NCBI GenBank assembly: GCA_022447205.1
Contig: JAKVBQ010000005.1
Coordinates: 1 to 64,000 of the forward strand
Reading direction: 5' to 3'
Length of the DNA: 64,000 nucleotides
From: Phycisphaerales bacterium
Lineage (GTDB): Bacteria; Planctomycetota; Phycisphaerae; Phycisphaerales; SM1A02
A program made the translations under genes and the position numbers. The notes beneath the pieces were generated by a model, which was not told the origin of the DNA, made no database searches, and saw only the letters and a list, made by a program, of their open reading frames with translations. Positions 42,057 to 49,665 of this stretch are shown in pieces; position 1 is the first letter of the stretch, and each line of letters opens with the position of its first letter.

Positions 42057-42764
42057 TCAGTCGGAACTCGGCATGCGACTGGAGATCCAGCCGATGAAGG
42101 CCGGTTGCGCACGCGAAGCGACGAGGATCGAACCGCTTCCCTTGAAGCGGAGCACCACGCCCTCGCCGGTCTTGACCGACCCGACGACCTTGCTCAGCAT
42201 GCCTCCACCCTGACCGGTGGAGAGTGACGCGGACATCTCGGCAGTGCTCGGCCAGGCCACGACATGGCCGCTGTCGACGATGAGTTCGCCGCCGGGGGGA
42301 ATCGCCATCTCCTGGATCGCACCGAGCGCGGAGACCGCGAGGGTCCCGGTGCCACTCACGGACATGATGAAGAAGCCACCGGTGCCACCGAAGAAGGAGC
42401 CACCGATGCTCTTGTTGCGCTTGGTCTCGAGCTTGAGCGACTCCTCGGCACAGAGAAATGCGCCATCGGTCAGGGACCATGACTCGCCCATGACCTCGAG
42501 GATGCGGACCTCCCCCGGATGACCGGGTGCGAAGAGCATGCGTCCGGGGCCCCGTTCCGCGACGGCGTGCTGCATGAAGAAGGACTCGCCGGTGGTGGCC
42601 GCCCTGGCAAGCGACTTCAGGAACCCGCCGCGGGCCTTCCCGGTGAGATCGATCGTGTCCTCCATCGCGGCCATGGCGCCGCCTTCCGCGACGACGGTCT
42701 CGCCCTTGTCGAGCTGGACCGCGAGAAAGGGATCCGTGGAACCTTCGATCGAGAAATCTGCCAT
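42057..42764 (-). CDS. AIM24 / TIGR00266 family protein
   Basis: A 235-residue all-beta protein: AVQLDKGETVVAEGGAMAAM, GSFFGGTGGFFIMSVSGTGT, IVDSGHVVAWPSTAE and a Gly-rich C-terminal half, the pattern of the AIM24/DUF124 (tryptophan RNA-binding-attenuator-like) family. The ATG at 42764 is chosen for AAGGAAG just upstream; an upstream frame to 42827 adds only polar residues. TATCAT at 42808-42813 could be its -10 box. The biochemical role in bacteria is unknown. Confidence 0.88.
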   Translation of the reverse strand: MADFSIEGSTDPFLAVQLDKGETVVAEGGAMAAMEDTIDLTGKARGGFLKSLARAATTGESFFMQHAVAERGPGRMLFAPGHPGEVRILEVMGESWSLTDGAFLCAEESLKLETKRNKSIGGSFFGGTGGFFIMSVSGTGTLAVSALGAIQEMAIPPGGELIVDSGHVVAWPSTAEMSASLSTGQGGGMLSKVVGSVKTGEGVVLRFKGSGSILVASRAQPAFIGWISSRMPSSD

Positions 42765-42941
42765 GCGTTCTTCCTTGCTGATGTCCTGAGGTGAAGTCGA
42801 GGCGTGCATGATACCAGTCCGACTCACCTGCGATCGGTCCCGCGCAGCATGGTGGCCGCAGACCGAGGATCAGCCGCTCGATTCGGGATGAGCAGGGAAA
42901 GGATGTGGGCACGAATACGTTCGTTCATGCCGTTCCGGTCG

Positions 42942-44039
42942 TCAGACGAACACGAAGACCACGTAGCTCGCGAAGAGGACCAGGTGCAAGGCGCCCTTGA
43001 AGACGTTCGTCTCACCCTTGTCGAGATTCACGACGAGGAGCAGGACGGTCATGGTGATGAGCAGCATCTCCTCCGGTTCCAGTCCGAGGGTGAGCTCCTG
43101 CCCCACGATCATGCCGATGATCAGGACCACGGGAATGGTGAGGCCGATCGTCGCCGCCGCCGAACCGAGACAGATGTTCAGCGCACGCTGGAGGTTGTTG
43201 TTCCGGGCGGCATTGATCGCCGCGAGCCCCTCGGGTGCGAGGATGAGGACCGCGACCGCAAGGCCTGCGAGGGCCTCCGGTGCGCCGAGCGTCAGCAGCC
43301 CCGCATCCATCACCACGGAGAGCTGCTTCGCCAGCAGGACGATCGGAAGGAGCGTGATCACGAGCAGCACGACGTGGTAGCCGACTCCGAACGGTGATTC
43401 GGGATGATCGGATGGGACCACGGTGCCGTCCGCATGCTGGTACTCGAAGAAGCCGCGGTGCTCCCGGGTCTGGACCCACATGAAGAGGCCGTAGATCACA
43501 AGGCAGATCACGATGAGGTAGAGCTCGAACATGAAGATCGATGCATCGGGCACGAAACGAGGAACGAAGAGCCCGACACCGATGAGGACGATGATGCAGC
43601 CCAGGTAGGTGTCGGAACTGCGCATGTTGAAGTTCTGGAGCTTGTGCCGGAACGCGCCAAGGAGGATGGCAAGGCCGAAGAGACCGTTGAGGACGATCAT
43701 CAGGACCCCGTACATGGTGTCACGCGCCATGCTGGGGTTCTCCTCCTTGGTCAGCATGACGGTGGCGATCATGAGCGCCTCGAGTCCGATCACCGACAAG
43801 GTCAGGATGATCGTCCCGTAGGGTTCCCCGAGTTTCTGGGCAAGGCTTTCCGCATGGTGGACGACGGAGAATGCGGACAACAGGATCACGACGAAGAGCC
43901 AGGCGAAGATCACGCCGATACGCGTCCCCGAAGCGAGTTCACCGAGTATCGCCTCCGGGGCGATGAAGAGTGCGAGCAACGAACCGTAGCTGAGCAGCAG
44001 CGGCCATTCCTTGCGGAGCAACAGTCGCGGATCGATCAT
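42942..44039 (-). CDS. Ca2+/H+ antiporter of the ChaA type
   Basis: A 365-residue CaCA-superfamily antiporter with about eleven membrane helices. The two inverted alpha repeats are visible: GEPYGTIILTLSVIGLEALM near the N-terminus and LAPEGLAAINAARNNNLQRA with LGSAAATIGLTIPVV near the C-terminus, each bearing the key Glu. This order matches ChaA, which exports Ca2+ or Na+ against protons. The ATG at 44039 is chosen with GGAG upstream; the frame extends to 44168 without helices. The 177 bp downstream (42765-42941) contain only a 34-codon ORF I do not trust. Confidence 0.88.
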   Translation of the reverse strand: MIDPRLLLRKEWPLLLSYGSLLALFIAPEAILGELASGTRIGVIFAWLFVVILLSAFSVVHHAESLAQKLGEPYGTIILTLSVIGLEALMIATVMLTKEENPSMARDTMYGVLMIVLNGLFGLAILLGAFRHKLQNFNMRSSDTYLGCIIVLIGVGLFVPRFVPDASIFMFELYLIVICLVIYGLFMWVQTREHRGFFEYQHADGTVVPSDHPESPFGVGYHVVLLVITLLPIVLLAKQLSVVMDAGLLTLGAPEALAGLAVAVLILAPEGLAAINAARNNNLQRALNICLGSAAATIGLTIPVVLIIGMIVGQELTLGLEPEEMLLITMTVLLLVVNLDKGETNVFKGALHLVLFASYVVFVFV

Positions 44040-44112
44040 CAGGAACTCCGGGATACGTGGCGGGACACGCCGGACATTCTGACGGATATCGGGATTCCAT
44101 GCCGGGAACGCT

Positions 44113-44667
44113 TCAGCAGCGACGACGACGAACGATGCCGGGCAGCAGGAAAAGGACCGGGACCGCACCCGGCGCAGGCACCATGGTGACCGTCCAGCTG
44201 TTCACGAGCAGCGTTTCGGAAGAGCCGTCGGGAAAGATGACCTGCCCGGAACCCTCACCACTGATCGAGTCATGGTTCCATTCCGGTCCGGTCAGCGTCC
44301 AGTCGAGATCCACGGTGACGTCGGGACCGATGAGGTCGGTGATCTCGAGGGTCATCCCGCCCCAACCGAAGGTGGGCCCGTACGCGAGCGAGAGCTGCGA
44401 ACCGCTCAGCGTGAGCATGGGATTCGAGGTCGTGAGCTCCCAGGGTCCGGAGTCTGAAAGGGTGAAGCTCTCCCATGGCTCGTCGGGATCCGAATCATCC
44501 ACTCCCAGGACGAGCGCGGAGAAGAGGACCGGGTCGCCGGCACCATCGATTCCGATCGATTGCAGCTCCATGTCGAACTGAAAGAGCTCTGCAGATGCGC
44601 CGGCGCCGAAACCAAGAAGGAACAGTGCCATGACCGGGAGATTGTGCCGTTGCGTGCTGACTGCCAT
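44113..44667 (-). CDS. Secreted protein with PEP-CTERM-like sorting tail
   Basis: A 184-residue protein with a signal peptide (about 1-26, ending GAGASA) and a beta-rich middle with no known domain. The last 22 residues read VPAPGAVPVLFLLPGIVRRR then RC: a Pro-rich motif, a short hydrophobic helix and an Arg cluster. This is the layout of PEP-CTERM signals handled by an exosortase; the VPAPGA variant is common in Phycisphaerae. The exosortase is not in this window. The protein is probably cleaved at the tail and delivered to the outer surface. Confidence 0.75.
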   Translation of the reverse strand: MAVSTQRHNLPVMALFLLGFGAGASAELFQFDMELQSIGIDGAGDPVLFSALVLGVDDSDPDEPWESFTLSDSGPWELTTSNPMLTLSGSQLSLAYGPTFGWGGMTLEITDLIGPDVTVDLDWTLTGPEWNHDSISGEGSGQVIFPDGSSETLLVNSWTVTMVPAPGAVPVLFLLPGIVRRRRC

Positions 44668-44682
44668 GTGAGATCAAGGGTA
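44668..44682 (-). promoter_or_regulatory. Possible -10 box close to a start codon
   Basis: On the minus strand TACCCT (44677-44682) stands 9 bases before the ATG at 44667, with no Shine-Dalgarno-like sequence. Spacing is a little wide for a leaderless start. Confidence 0.33.
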
Positions 44683-44750
44683 CTGCACGGTGACTGCCGG
44701 GTTGAGAGCGAATTCCAAAGACGGGCCGAATACCACGATCTGGAATGAAC

Positions 44751-44778
44751 AGGACCCCCGACATGCATCGGGGGTCCT
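44751..44778 (-). terminator. Terminator of the LamG/dockerin gene
   Basis: About 32 bases after the stop at 44811, the minus strand has AGGACCCCCG / CGGGGGTCCT (10-bp perfect stem, 8-base loop) followed by GTTCATTCC. The stem is strong but the T-tract weak. Confidence 0.55.
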
Positions 44779-44810
44779 GCGCTGAAGAACAGGAGTGAAC
44801 CGGAATCAGG

Positions 44811-47747
44811 TCACTTGCAGAAGCCCCAGGCGCCCAGAAGGGTCGCCAGGTCAGCACCATCGACGAAACCATCGTCGTTCAGGTCCGCGGGACAGTCGGC
44901 GCACTTGCCCCAGGCGCCGAGCACCACGGCCAGGTCGGAACCGCCGACGATGCCGTCACCGTCGAGGTCGCCGAGGCACGGGACTTCGGTCTCGACGAGC
45001 ACGGTGCGCAGCGGGACGGACGCCAGCGGATAGGCCTGCTGACCTTCGGCATCGAGGGTGAAGAGCACGAGGTCGGAAGGCTCGATGCCCTCGAATGCTT
45101 CGGCGCGGAGCTTCAGGAAGACCTGACCGGTCTCGCCGAGTCGTGCGATCAGCTCGCCCTGGGCGTACTCGCCGGGCTCGTTGCCGTTGACACCGATGTT
45201 GCTGCTGACCTGCATGTCGGAGTCGTAGACCACGGCACGCCAGGTGATGTCGCCGATCGGGTCGCCGGTGTTGGTGATGCCGATCTGGATCTCGAAGTCA
45301 CGATCGGGCACGAGCTCGACCCAGGGACCCACGGGGTCCGGCGTGTCGGGGCAGAGATCCCGTCGATCGATGACCGAGCCACCACAGGTCTGGACCGTAC
45401 CGTTGTCGGTGTTGGTCATGACCACCTCGAAGCAACCGAGGTCGTAGAGGTTGTTCATCATCGCGGGTCGCTCGATGGAGATCTGGACCGAGACGCTGCT
45501 GTTGCCGGGCACGGTGACCGGGTTGCTCGGGGAGAGCACGGTGATCGCCGAAGGTCCGTCGATGTTCCCGCAGTTGGGCGGGGAGAGCGCGTTGAAGGTC
45601 AGGTCGAACGTCGAAGGATTGGGCGAGAAGTTGTTCAGGGTGATGTCGGTGACCACCTTCAGTTCATCCTCGCAGAACGGGATGTCCCAGGGGACCTCGC
45701 AGCTGAACTTGCACTTGCCGCACTCATCGGCGTTGTAGAGGGCCGCGAACTCGGAGGTGTCGAGGACACGACTGAAGATCTCGACTTCGTCGATGATGCC
45801 GGTGAAGAATTCCTCGGCGGTTCCCGGTGCGGAGGAGTAGCGCATGCCACCGATCCAGAGATCGGCATCCGGGTTGCCGAGGCTGCCCAGGACGGTCATC
45901 GGAGAGCTGTCGACGTCGTCGAGGCCGTTGACGATGAACCGGACGCTGTAGCTGGAGGTCCGGTCGACGGCGACGCCGACGTGGACGAACTGGTTCATCG
46001 GGAGGACCTGGACACTCTGCCAGACGGCATTGTTGGTTCCATCACTCATGTAGAGGTGAAGGCGACCGTTCTGGACGTAGAAGGAGTAGCCCGGACCGGT
46101 GTACCAGTCACGCTTGTCGACGATCGGGCCCCAGTCGAAGCTGTCCTGGCTGTCGATCGAGATCCAGGCGTCGATGGAGAAGTTGCCCTGGCTTTCGTTG
46201 GGGCTGGCGGCAGGAACGTCGAAGACCGGGTTGTAGGGGACGAGGACGTAGTCCATGTCACCATCGAGCTTGATGCCGTTCTCGACCTTGCCGGGCGCCG
46301 GGGTGGCGTTGTCCATGTGAGTGCCGTCATTGCCGGCGATCGTCTCGGCGGAAGTCGGGTTGACGAGATCGTCCATCGTCCACCAGCCGATCATCTCCGA
46401 GGGAGGTTCGACGCATTCGCAGCCGGTGGGATCGTCGCAGATGTCGCGATCCACGTATTCGATGAGCGTCCAGTTGGGGTATTCCTGCGCGATTTCCTCG
46501 ATGGGGATCGGAATCAGCTCGACCGTGGGATCCTCGGGGGTGTCCGGGATCAACGGGATCTTGAGGCTCTGCTCGTTGCAACCGCTGATGCCGTTCCAGT
46601 CGGTCATGACCAGGTAGTAGTCCTGGTTGGGAACGAGATCGAACGAACGAGTCGAGCCGAAGATCGAGAAACCGTTCGCGGAGAGCGCGAAGTCGGACGC
46701 ACCGTCATCCTCCTGGCCGCCGTACTCCATGCCCCAGAGATAGGTCTGGGAGGGAGTATCGATCGCGACCAGTGCCATGTTGCTGACGGGGTTGGGGTAG
46801 CCGAGTCCACCCACCAGGTGCGCGGTCTTGTCCGCGTTCTGATAGATCTCCTTGGTGCCCCGGAAGCCGTACATGCCCCGGTACCAGTTGAGATTGAAGT
46901 TGTCATCGACGTGCATCAGGTAGGTGCCGCCGCCCTCTCCGGACTGCTTGGAGTAGCCGGTGACCAGGTAGCCGCCCTCGGCGGCCCGGGTCAGTCCACG
47001 ACCGAAGTCGGTGTAGCCAGGGAAGCCGACCATGCGGGAGAGCATGGGATTGCCGTTGGCGTGGACCCTGGCGAGCAGGGTGTCGACATTGCCGATCTGG
47101 TTTCCGAGACGACCTGCGAGGTTGAAGAAGAGCTCGCCGTCGGCCGTGTATCCCTGCTCGATGTAGGCGAACTCACCAATGAGGTTCGGGATGCCGGGCG
47201 CCTCGTAGTTGTTCATCCAGATCACGTTGCCATCGGGCTTGGTTCGGATCAGCATCGGAATGCGACTTCCGTTCTCATCCAGGTTCTGCAATGCGATCAG
47301 GTACCCCTCGGCGTCACCGACCTCGATCAGGTCGAGCGTCTCGCCGAGGTTGTAGCCTGGGTAGATGTGCATCCAGTCGACGGCGCCGGCAAGGTTGACC
47401 TTCACCAGCATGCACTGGACCGAGCTGCCGTTGATGAGATTGCCTGCAACCGCGATGCCTCCATCGGAGGTACCGATCGAGGCCTGCGGGTAGAACCCCT
47501 CGACGGTGAGCATCCAGTTGACGGCACCACTGGCATCGTGGTGGGATACGACGTCGTTGCCGCAGGAAACCATGTCACCACCCGAGAGGGTGGAGATCCT
47601 GGAGGGCAGGGTGTCGTCGACGTAGGTGCCGAAGACCCGCTGGTCCTGCTGGGCGTTGGCGGAGGCCGCCATGAGGCCGGCAGCGATCAATCCGATCGCC
47701 GAGGTGCGGGTACGGGTGATCGAATCTGAGCTGATGGTCATCGTCAT
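44811..47747 (-). CDS. Large secreted protein: propeller-like repeats, LamG, dockerin-like C-terminus
   Basis: A 978-residue exported protein. The ATG at 47747 precedes a signal peptide ending ASANA; ATG 47741 fits the AGGAG spacing slightly better. Residues about 30-440 are beta-propeller-like repeats (ISTLSGGDMVSCGNDVVSHH, GGYLVTGYSKQSGEGGG). Residues about 470-680 form a LamG domain (GWWTMDDL, NFSIDAWISIDSQDSFD, GIIDEVEIFSRVLDTSE). Next comes a Cys-rich region with a beta-sandwich (about 690-900), then a dockerin-like pair (GGSDLAVVLGAWG, GADLATLLGAWG) ending GFCK. Probably glycan-binding at the surface. Confidence 0.85.
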   Translation of the reverse strand: MTMTISSDSITRTRTSAIGLIAAGLMAASANAQQDQRVFGTYVDDTLPSRISTLSGGDMVSCGNDVVSHHDASGAVNWMLTVEGFYPQASIGTSDGGIAVAGNLINGSSVQCMLVKVNLAGAVDWMHIYPGYNLGETLDLIEVGDAEGYLIALQNLDENGSRIPMLIRTKPDGNVIWMNNYEAPGIPNLIGEFAYIEQGYTADGELFFNLAGRLGNQIGNVDTLLARVHANGNPMLSRMVGFPGYTDFGRGLTRAAEGGYLVTGYSKQSGEGGGTYLMHVDDNFNLNWYRGMYGFRGTKEIYQNADKTAHLVGGLGYPNPVSNMALVAIDTPSQTYLWGMEYGGQEDDGASDFALSANGFSIFGSTRSFDLVPNQDYYLVMTDWNGISGCNEQSLKIPLIPDTPEDPTVELIPIPIEEIAQEYPNWTLIEYVDRDICDDPTGCECVEPPSEMIGWWTMDDLVNPTSAETIAGNDGTHMDNATPAPGKVENGIKLDGDMDYVLVPYNPVFDVPAASPNESQGNFSIDAWISIDSQDSFDWGPIVDKRDWYTGPGYSFYVQNGRLHLYMSDGTNNAVWQSVQVLPMNQFVHVGVAVDRTSSYSVRFIVNGLDDVDSSPMTVLGSLGNPDADLWIGGMRYSSAPGTAEEFFTGIIDEVEIFSRVLDTSEFAALYNADECGKCKFSCEVPWDIPFCEDELKVVTDITLNNFSPNPSTFDLTFNALSPPNCGNIDGPSAITVLSPSNPVTVPGNSSVSVQISIERPAMMNNLYDLGCFEVVMTNTDNGTVQTCGGSVIDRRDLCPDTPDPVGPWVELVPDRDFEIQIGITNTGDPIGDITWRAVVYDSDMQVSSNIGVNGNEPGEYAQGELIARLGETGQVFLKLRAEAFEGIEPSDLVLFTLDAEGQQAYPLASVPLRTVLVETEVPCLGDLDGDGIVGGSDLAVVLGAWGKCADCPADLNDDGFVDGADLATLLGAWGFCK

Positions 47748-47953
47748 TGTCTCCTGGTCTTGGGTCATTCTTGAAGGGTGGATGGACCGTCTGGCCTGCG
47801 GCAGGGTGGTGCCGGGGCCGTCGGACCATGCACGGATGGTCCGTCGAGAGGACTCCGCAGGAAGAGGGTCGATCCTATCAGTGCAAGATCCGGAAATTGA
47901 GAAGATTCTCGGCCAGCCGATGCCAATGGCCCGGAGTGGGTGCCAGGAGCAGG

Positions 47954-47974
47954 AAAAACGGACCCACTCGGGTC
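47954..47974 (-). terminator. Possible terminator of the aspartoacylase/BPL_N gene
   Basis: On the minus strand, 18 bases past the stop at 47992, GACCC-GAGT-GGGTC is followed by CGTTTTT. The stem is short (5 bp). A larger fold with GAGTGGGT at 47934-47941 is possible and would compete. The rest of 47748-47991 shows no clear feature. Confidence 0.45.
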
Positions 47975-47991
47975 TTCAGGCGGGAAACGAC

Positions 47992-49503
47992 CTAGTTCAA
48001 CCCGACACCGGCCGGAACTGCCGTCGGTTCCGAGAGTCGCATCTCCCAACGAACGGCTCGCAGGACGAGCGCCTCGAGGCCCTCGGTCTTTTCCGGATGA
48101 GGGCTGAAGAGAAGAACACGACCGCTGCCGAACTCACCAGCGACGATCGCGGGGGTGTCGACCATCGTCTCAGGATCGGCGCCATTCTTGCCAACGCCGG
48201 TTCGGTAATAGGAAAGGATGCGTGGTTCCGGGAGATCGCTGTCCTTTGACGGGACCATCAGGGGGCCCTGGGCGAAATGGATGTCACATTCGATTCCCGC
48301 CTCCAGGCCGAGAGTCGAGGCACCGGATCCGGTCGCCTCCATCCGAACGGTCCCCTTCCCCCGACGCCAGTGTTCACGATCGAAGCTGTCGAGCGGAAGC
48401 AGCTTCAACCCCCAGGTGTAGTTGTGCAGCGCGAGATACGCCCCGGCACAGACCCCGATGTAGCCACCACCGGACGAAACGAACGACCGGACACGATCAC
48501 GACCGTCCACGCCGAGCGCGCCGCCCTGCTTGCTGCCGCTTCCCCCGGGGAAGAGAACGACGTCGAACTGGCCGAGCACGCCGTCACGAACATCGGCAGC
48601 ACCGATCCGTTCGACGACGCACTCTTCGAGCACGCGCTCGAAGAGTCTGCCCTGCGAGTCCCCCCCCGCTCCGGGTCCGTCATACAGGGCGACGGCCGGA
48701 CGTGTTTCGGAGGGGCGGACCATCCGTGCAGGGCCATGATCCGACATGCCCAGCTCGGCGAGCAATGCAGCCACCATGCGGCGATGCTGGCGGGCCCGGG
48801 TCGAGAGCGGCTGGTCCGCATAGGTCGTCTCGAGGATGTGTGCCTCGATCCCGAGTTGCTCGATCGCCGCACGAGCCAGACTGCCATTGACCACCGAATC
48901 GATCTCGGAGAACCGACGCATCGGATCGTCGATCTCGCTGTTGATCGCGGCAAGCATGACCTGCTGATGGTCCTGATCCTCGTCGCGAGCGGTCAGGACA
49001 CTCGAACCGACGCTCTTGCTCCCGGCAGCACGGACGCCGTAGCCCTCGTGCAGGTCGAGCAGGACGTCGGGCTCACTGTCGAGGACGAATGTCCAGATGC
49101 GGTCGGCCTGTTCACTCCCGGGTGCGTCGACGGCGTCACCACGGCGCGGGAAGTGACGATTCAGGTCACCGGCATCGCCTTCGAGTCCCGGCAGGCGACG
49201 GGTTCGTTCGGCAAGGGCGGGCGGATTGCATCGGGGCACGACGATGAGACGACCACGAGCGACGGTCCAGGAGGCGATCTGCGCCGCCGCTCGTGCGCCG
49301 GCAGGTTCATTGCCGTGAATCCCTCCGGTGACGAGCACGGTCGGGCCGGGCACGCCGCTGTCATAGGCATGCCATGCCGTCTCGAATGGTGTGCCCTCGG
49401 CAAGGAGTCCGTTGCTGCGTTCCTGCCCGTGCAGCGGCGTGGCGAACACCGCCAGGACCAGGAGCAGTGCGGAAGACATCGATCGTGACAGGGCCTGTCT
49501 CAT
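47992..49503 (-). CDS. Exported M14-type aspartoacylase/desuccinylase fused to a BPL_N amidotransferase-like domain
   Basis: A 503-residue protein with a signal peptide (about 1-26). The first domain is a zinc carboxypeptidase/aspartoacylase fold: GGIHGNEPAGA with His63 and Glu66, DLNRHFPR, and LLDLHEGYG with His152. From about residue 270 a class I GATase-like domain of the biotin-protein-ligase N-terminal (BPL_N) type follows (VALYDGPGAGG, VVLFPGGSGSKQGGALG, GGYIGVCAGAYLAL with the Cys, and ILSYYRTGVG). The start at 49503 carries TAGGGT 7 bases upstream. It may remove acyl or amino-acid groups from wall-derived compounds; the pairing is unusual. Confidence 0.78.
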   Translation of the reverse strand: MRQALSRSMSSALLLVLAVFATPLHGQERSNGLLAEGTPFETAWHAYDSGVPGPTVLVTGGIHGNEPAGARAAAQIASWTVARGRLIVVPRCNPPALAERTRRLPGLEGDAGDLNRHFPRRGDAVDAPGSEQADRIWTFVLDSEPDVLLDLHEGYGVRAAGSKSVGSSVLTARDEDQDHQQVMLAAINSEIDDPMRRFSEIDSVVNGSLARAAIEQLGIEAHILETTYADQPLSTRARQHRRMVAALLAELGMSDHGPARMVRPSETRPAVALYDGPGAGGDSQGRLFERVLEECVVERIGAADVRDGVLGQFDVVLFPGGSGSKQGGALGVDGRDRVRSFVSSGGGYIGVCAGAYLALHNYTWGLKLLPLDSFDREHWRRGKGTVRMEATGSGASTLGLEAGIECDIHFAQGPLMVPSKDSDLPEPRILSYYRTGVGKNGADPETMVDTPAIVAGEFGSGRVLLFSPHPEKTEGLEALVLRAVRWEMRLSEPTAVPAGVGLN

Positions 49504-49516
49504 GCATGACACCCTA
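49504..49516 (-). promoter_or_regulatory. Leaderless-type -10 box of the aspartoacylase/BPL_N gene
   Basis: On the minus strand TAGGGT (49511-49516), GTCATGC, then ATG at 49503. The 162-bp gap to the divergent protease gene holds no other confident element. Confidence 0.45.
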
Positions 49517-49665
49517 GCGAACAAGGGATTGGGTGCGGCGCGCAACTCGGGAACCCGCAATTTCAGTCCATCAAGGCCGGTCGAGAAGCACGGGACTGTG
49601 GAGAAGGCTTCAGGACTTCGGTTGGTGGTACAGTGCCCCTCCATCACTTTCGGAGCTCATACCAG

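Noticed and set aside
42824-42928. 34-codon minus-strand ORF between the ChaA-type and AIM24-family genes
   Set aside because: There is no ribosome-binding site, no box at the spacing seen elsewhere, and no recognisable motif; it is too short to support.
45981-47729. 582-codon plus-strand frame
   Set aside because: It is antisense to the LamG/dockerin gene and has no recognisable domain.
47748-47953. Sigma-54 or sigma-70 promoter before the LamG/dockerin gene
   Set aside because: TTGGCA and TTGCAC occur, but without a matching -10 or the GG/GC pair at sigma-54 spacing.
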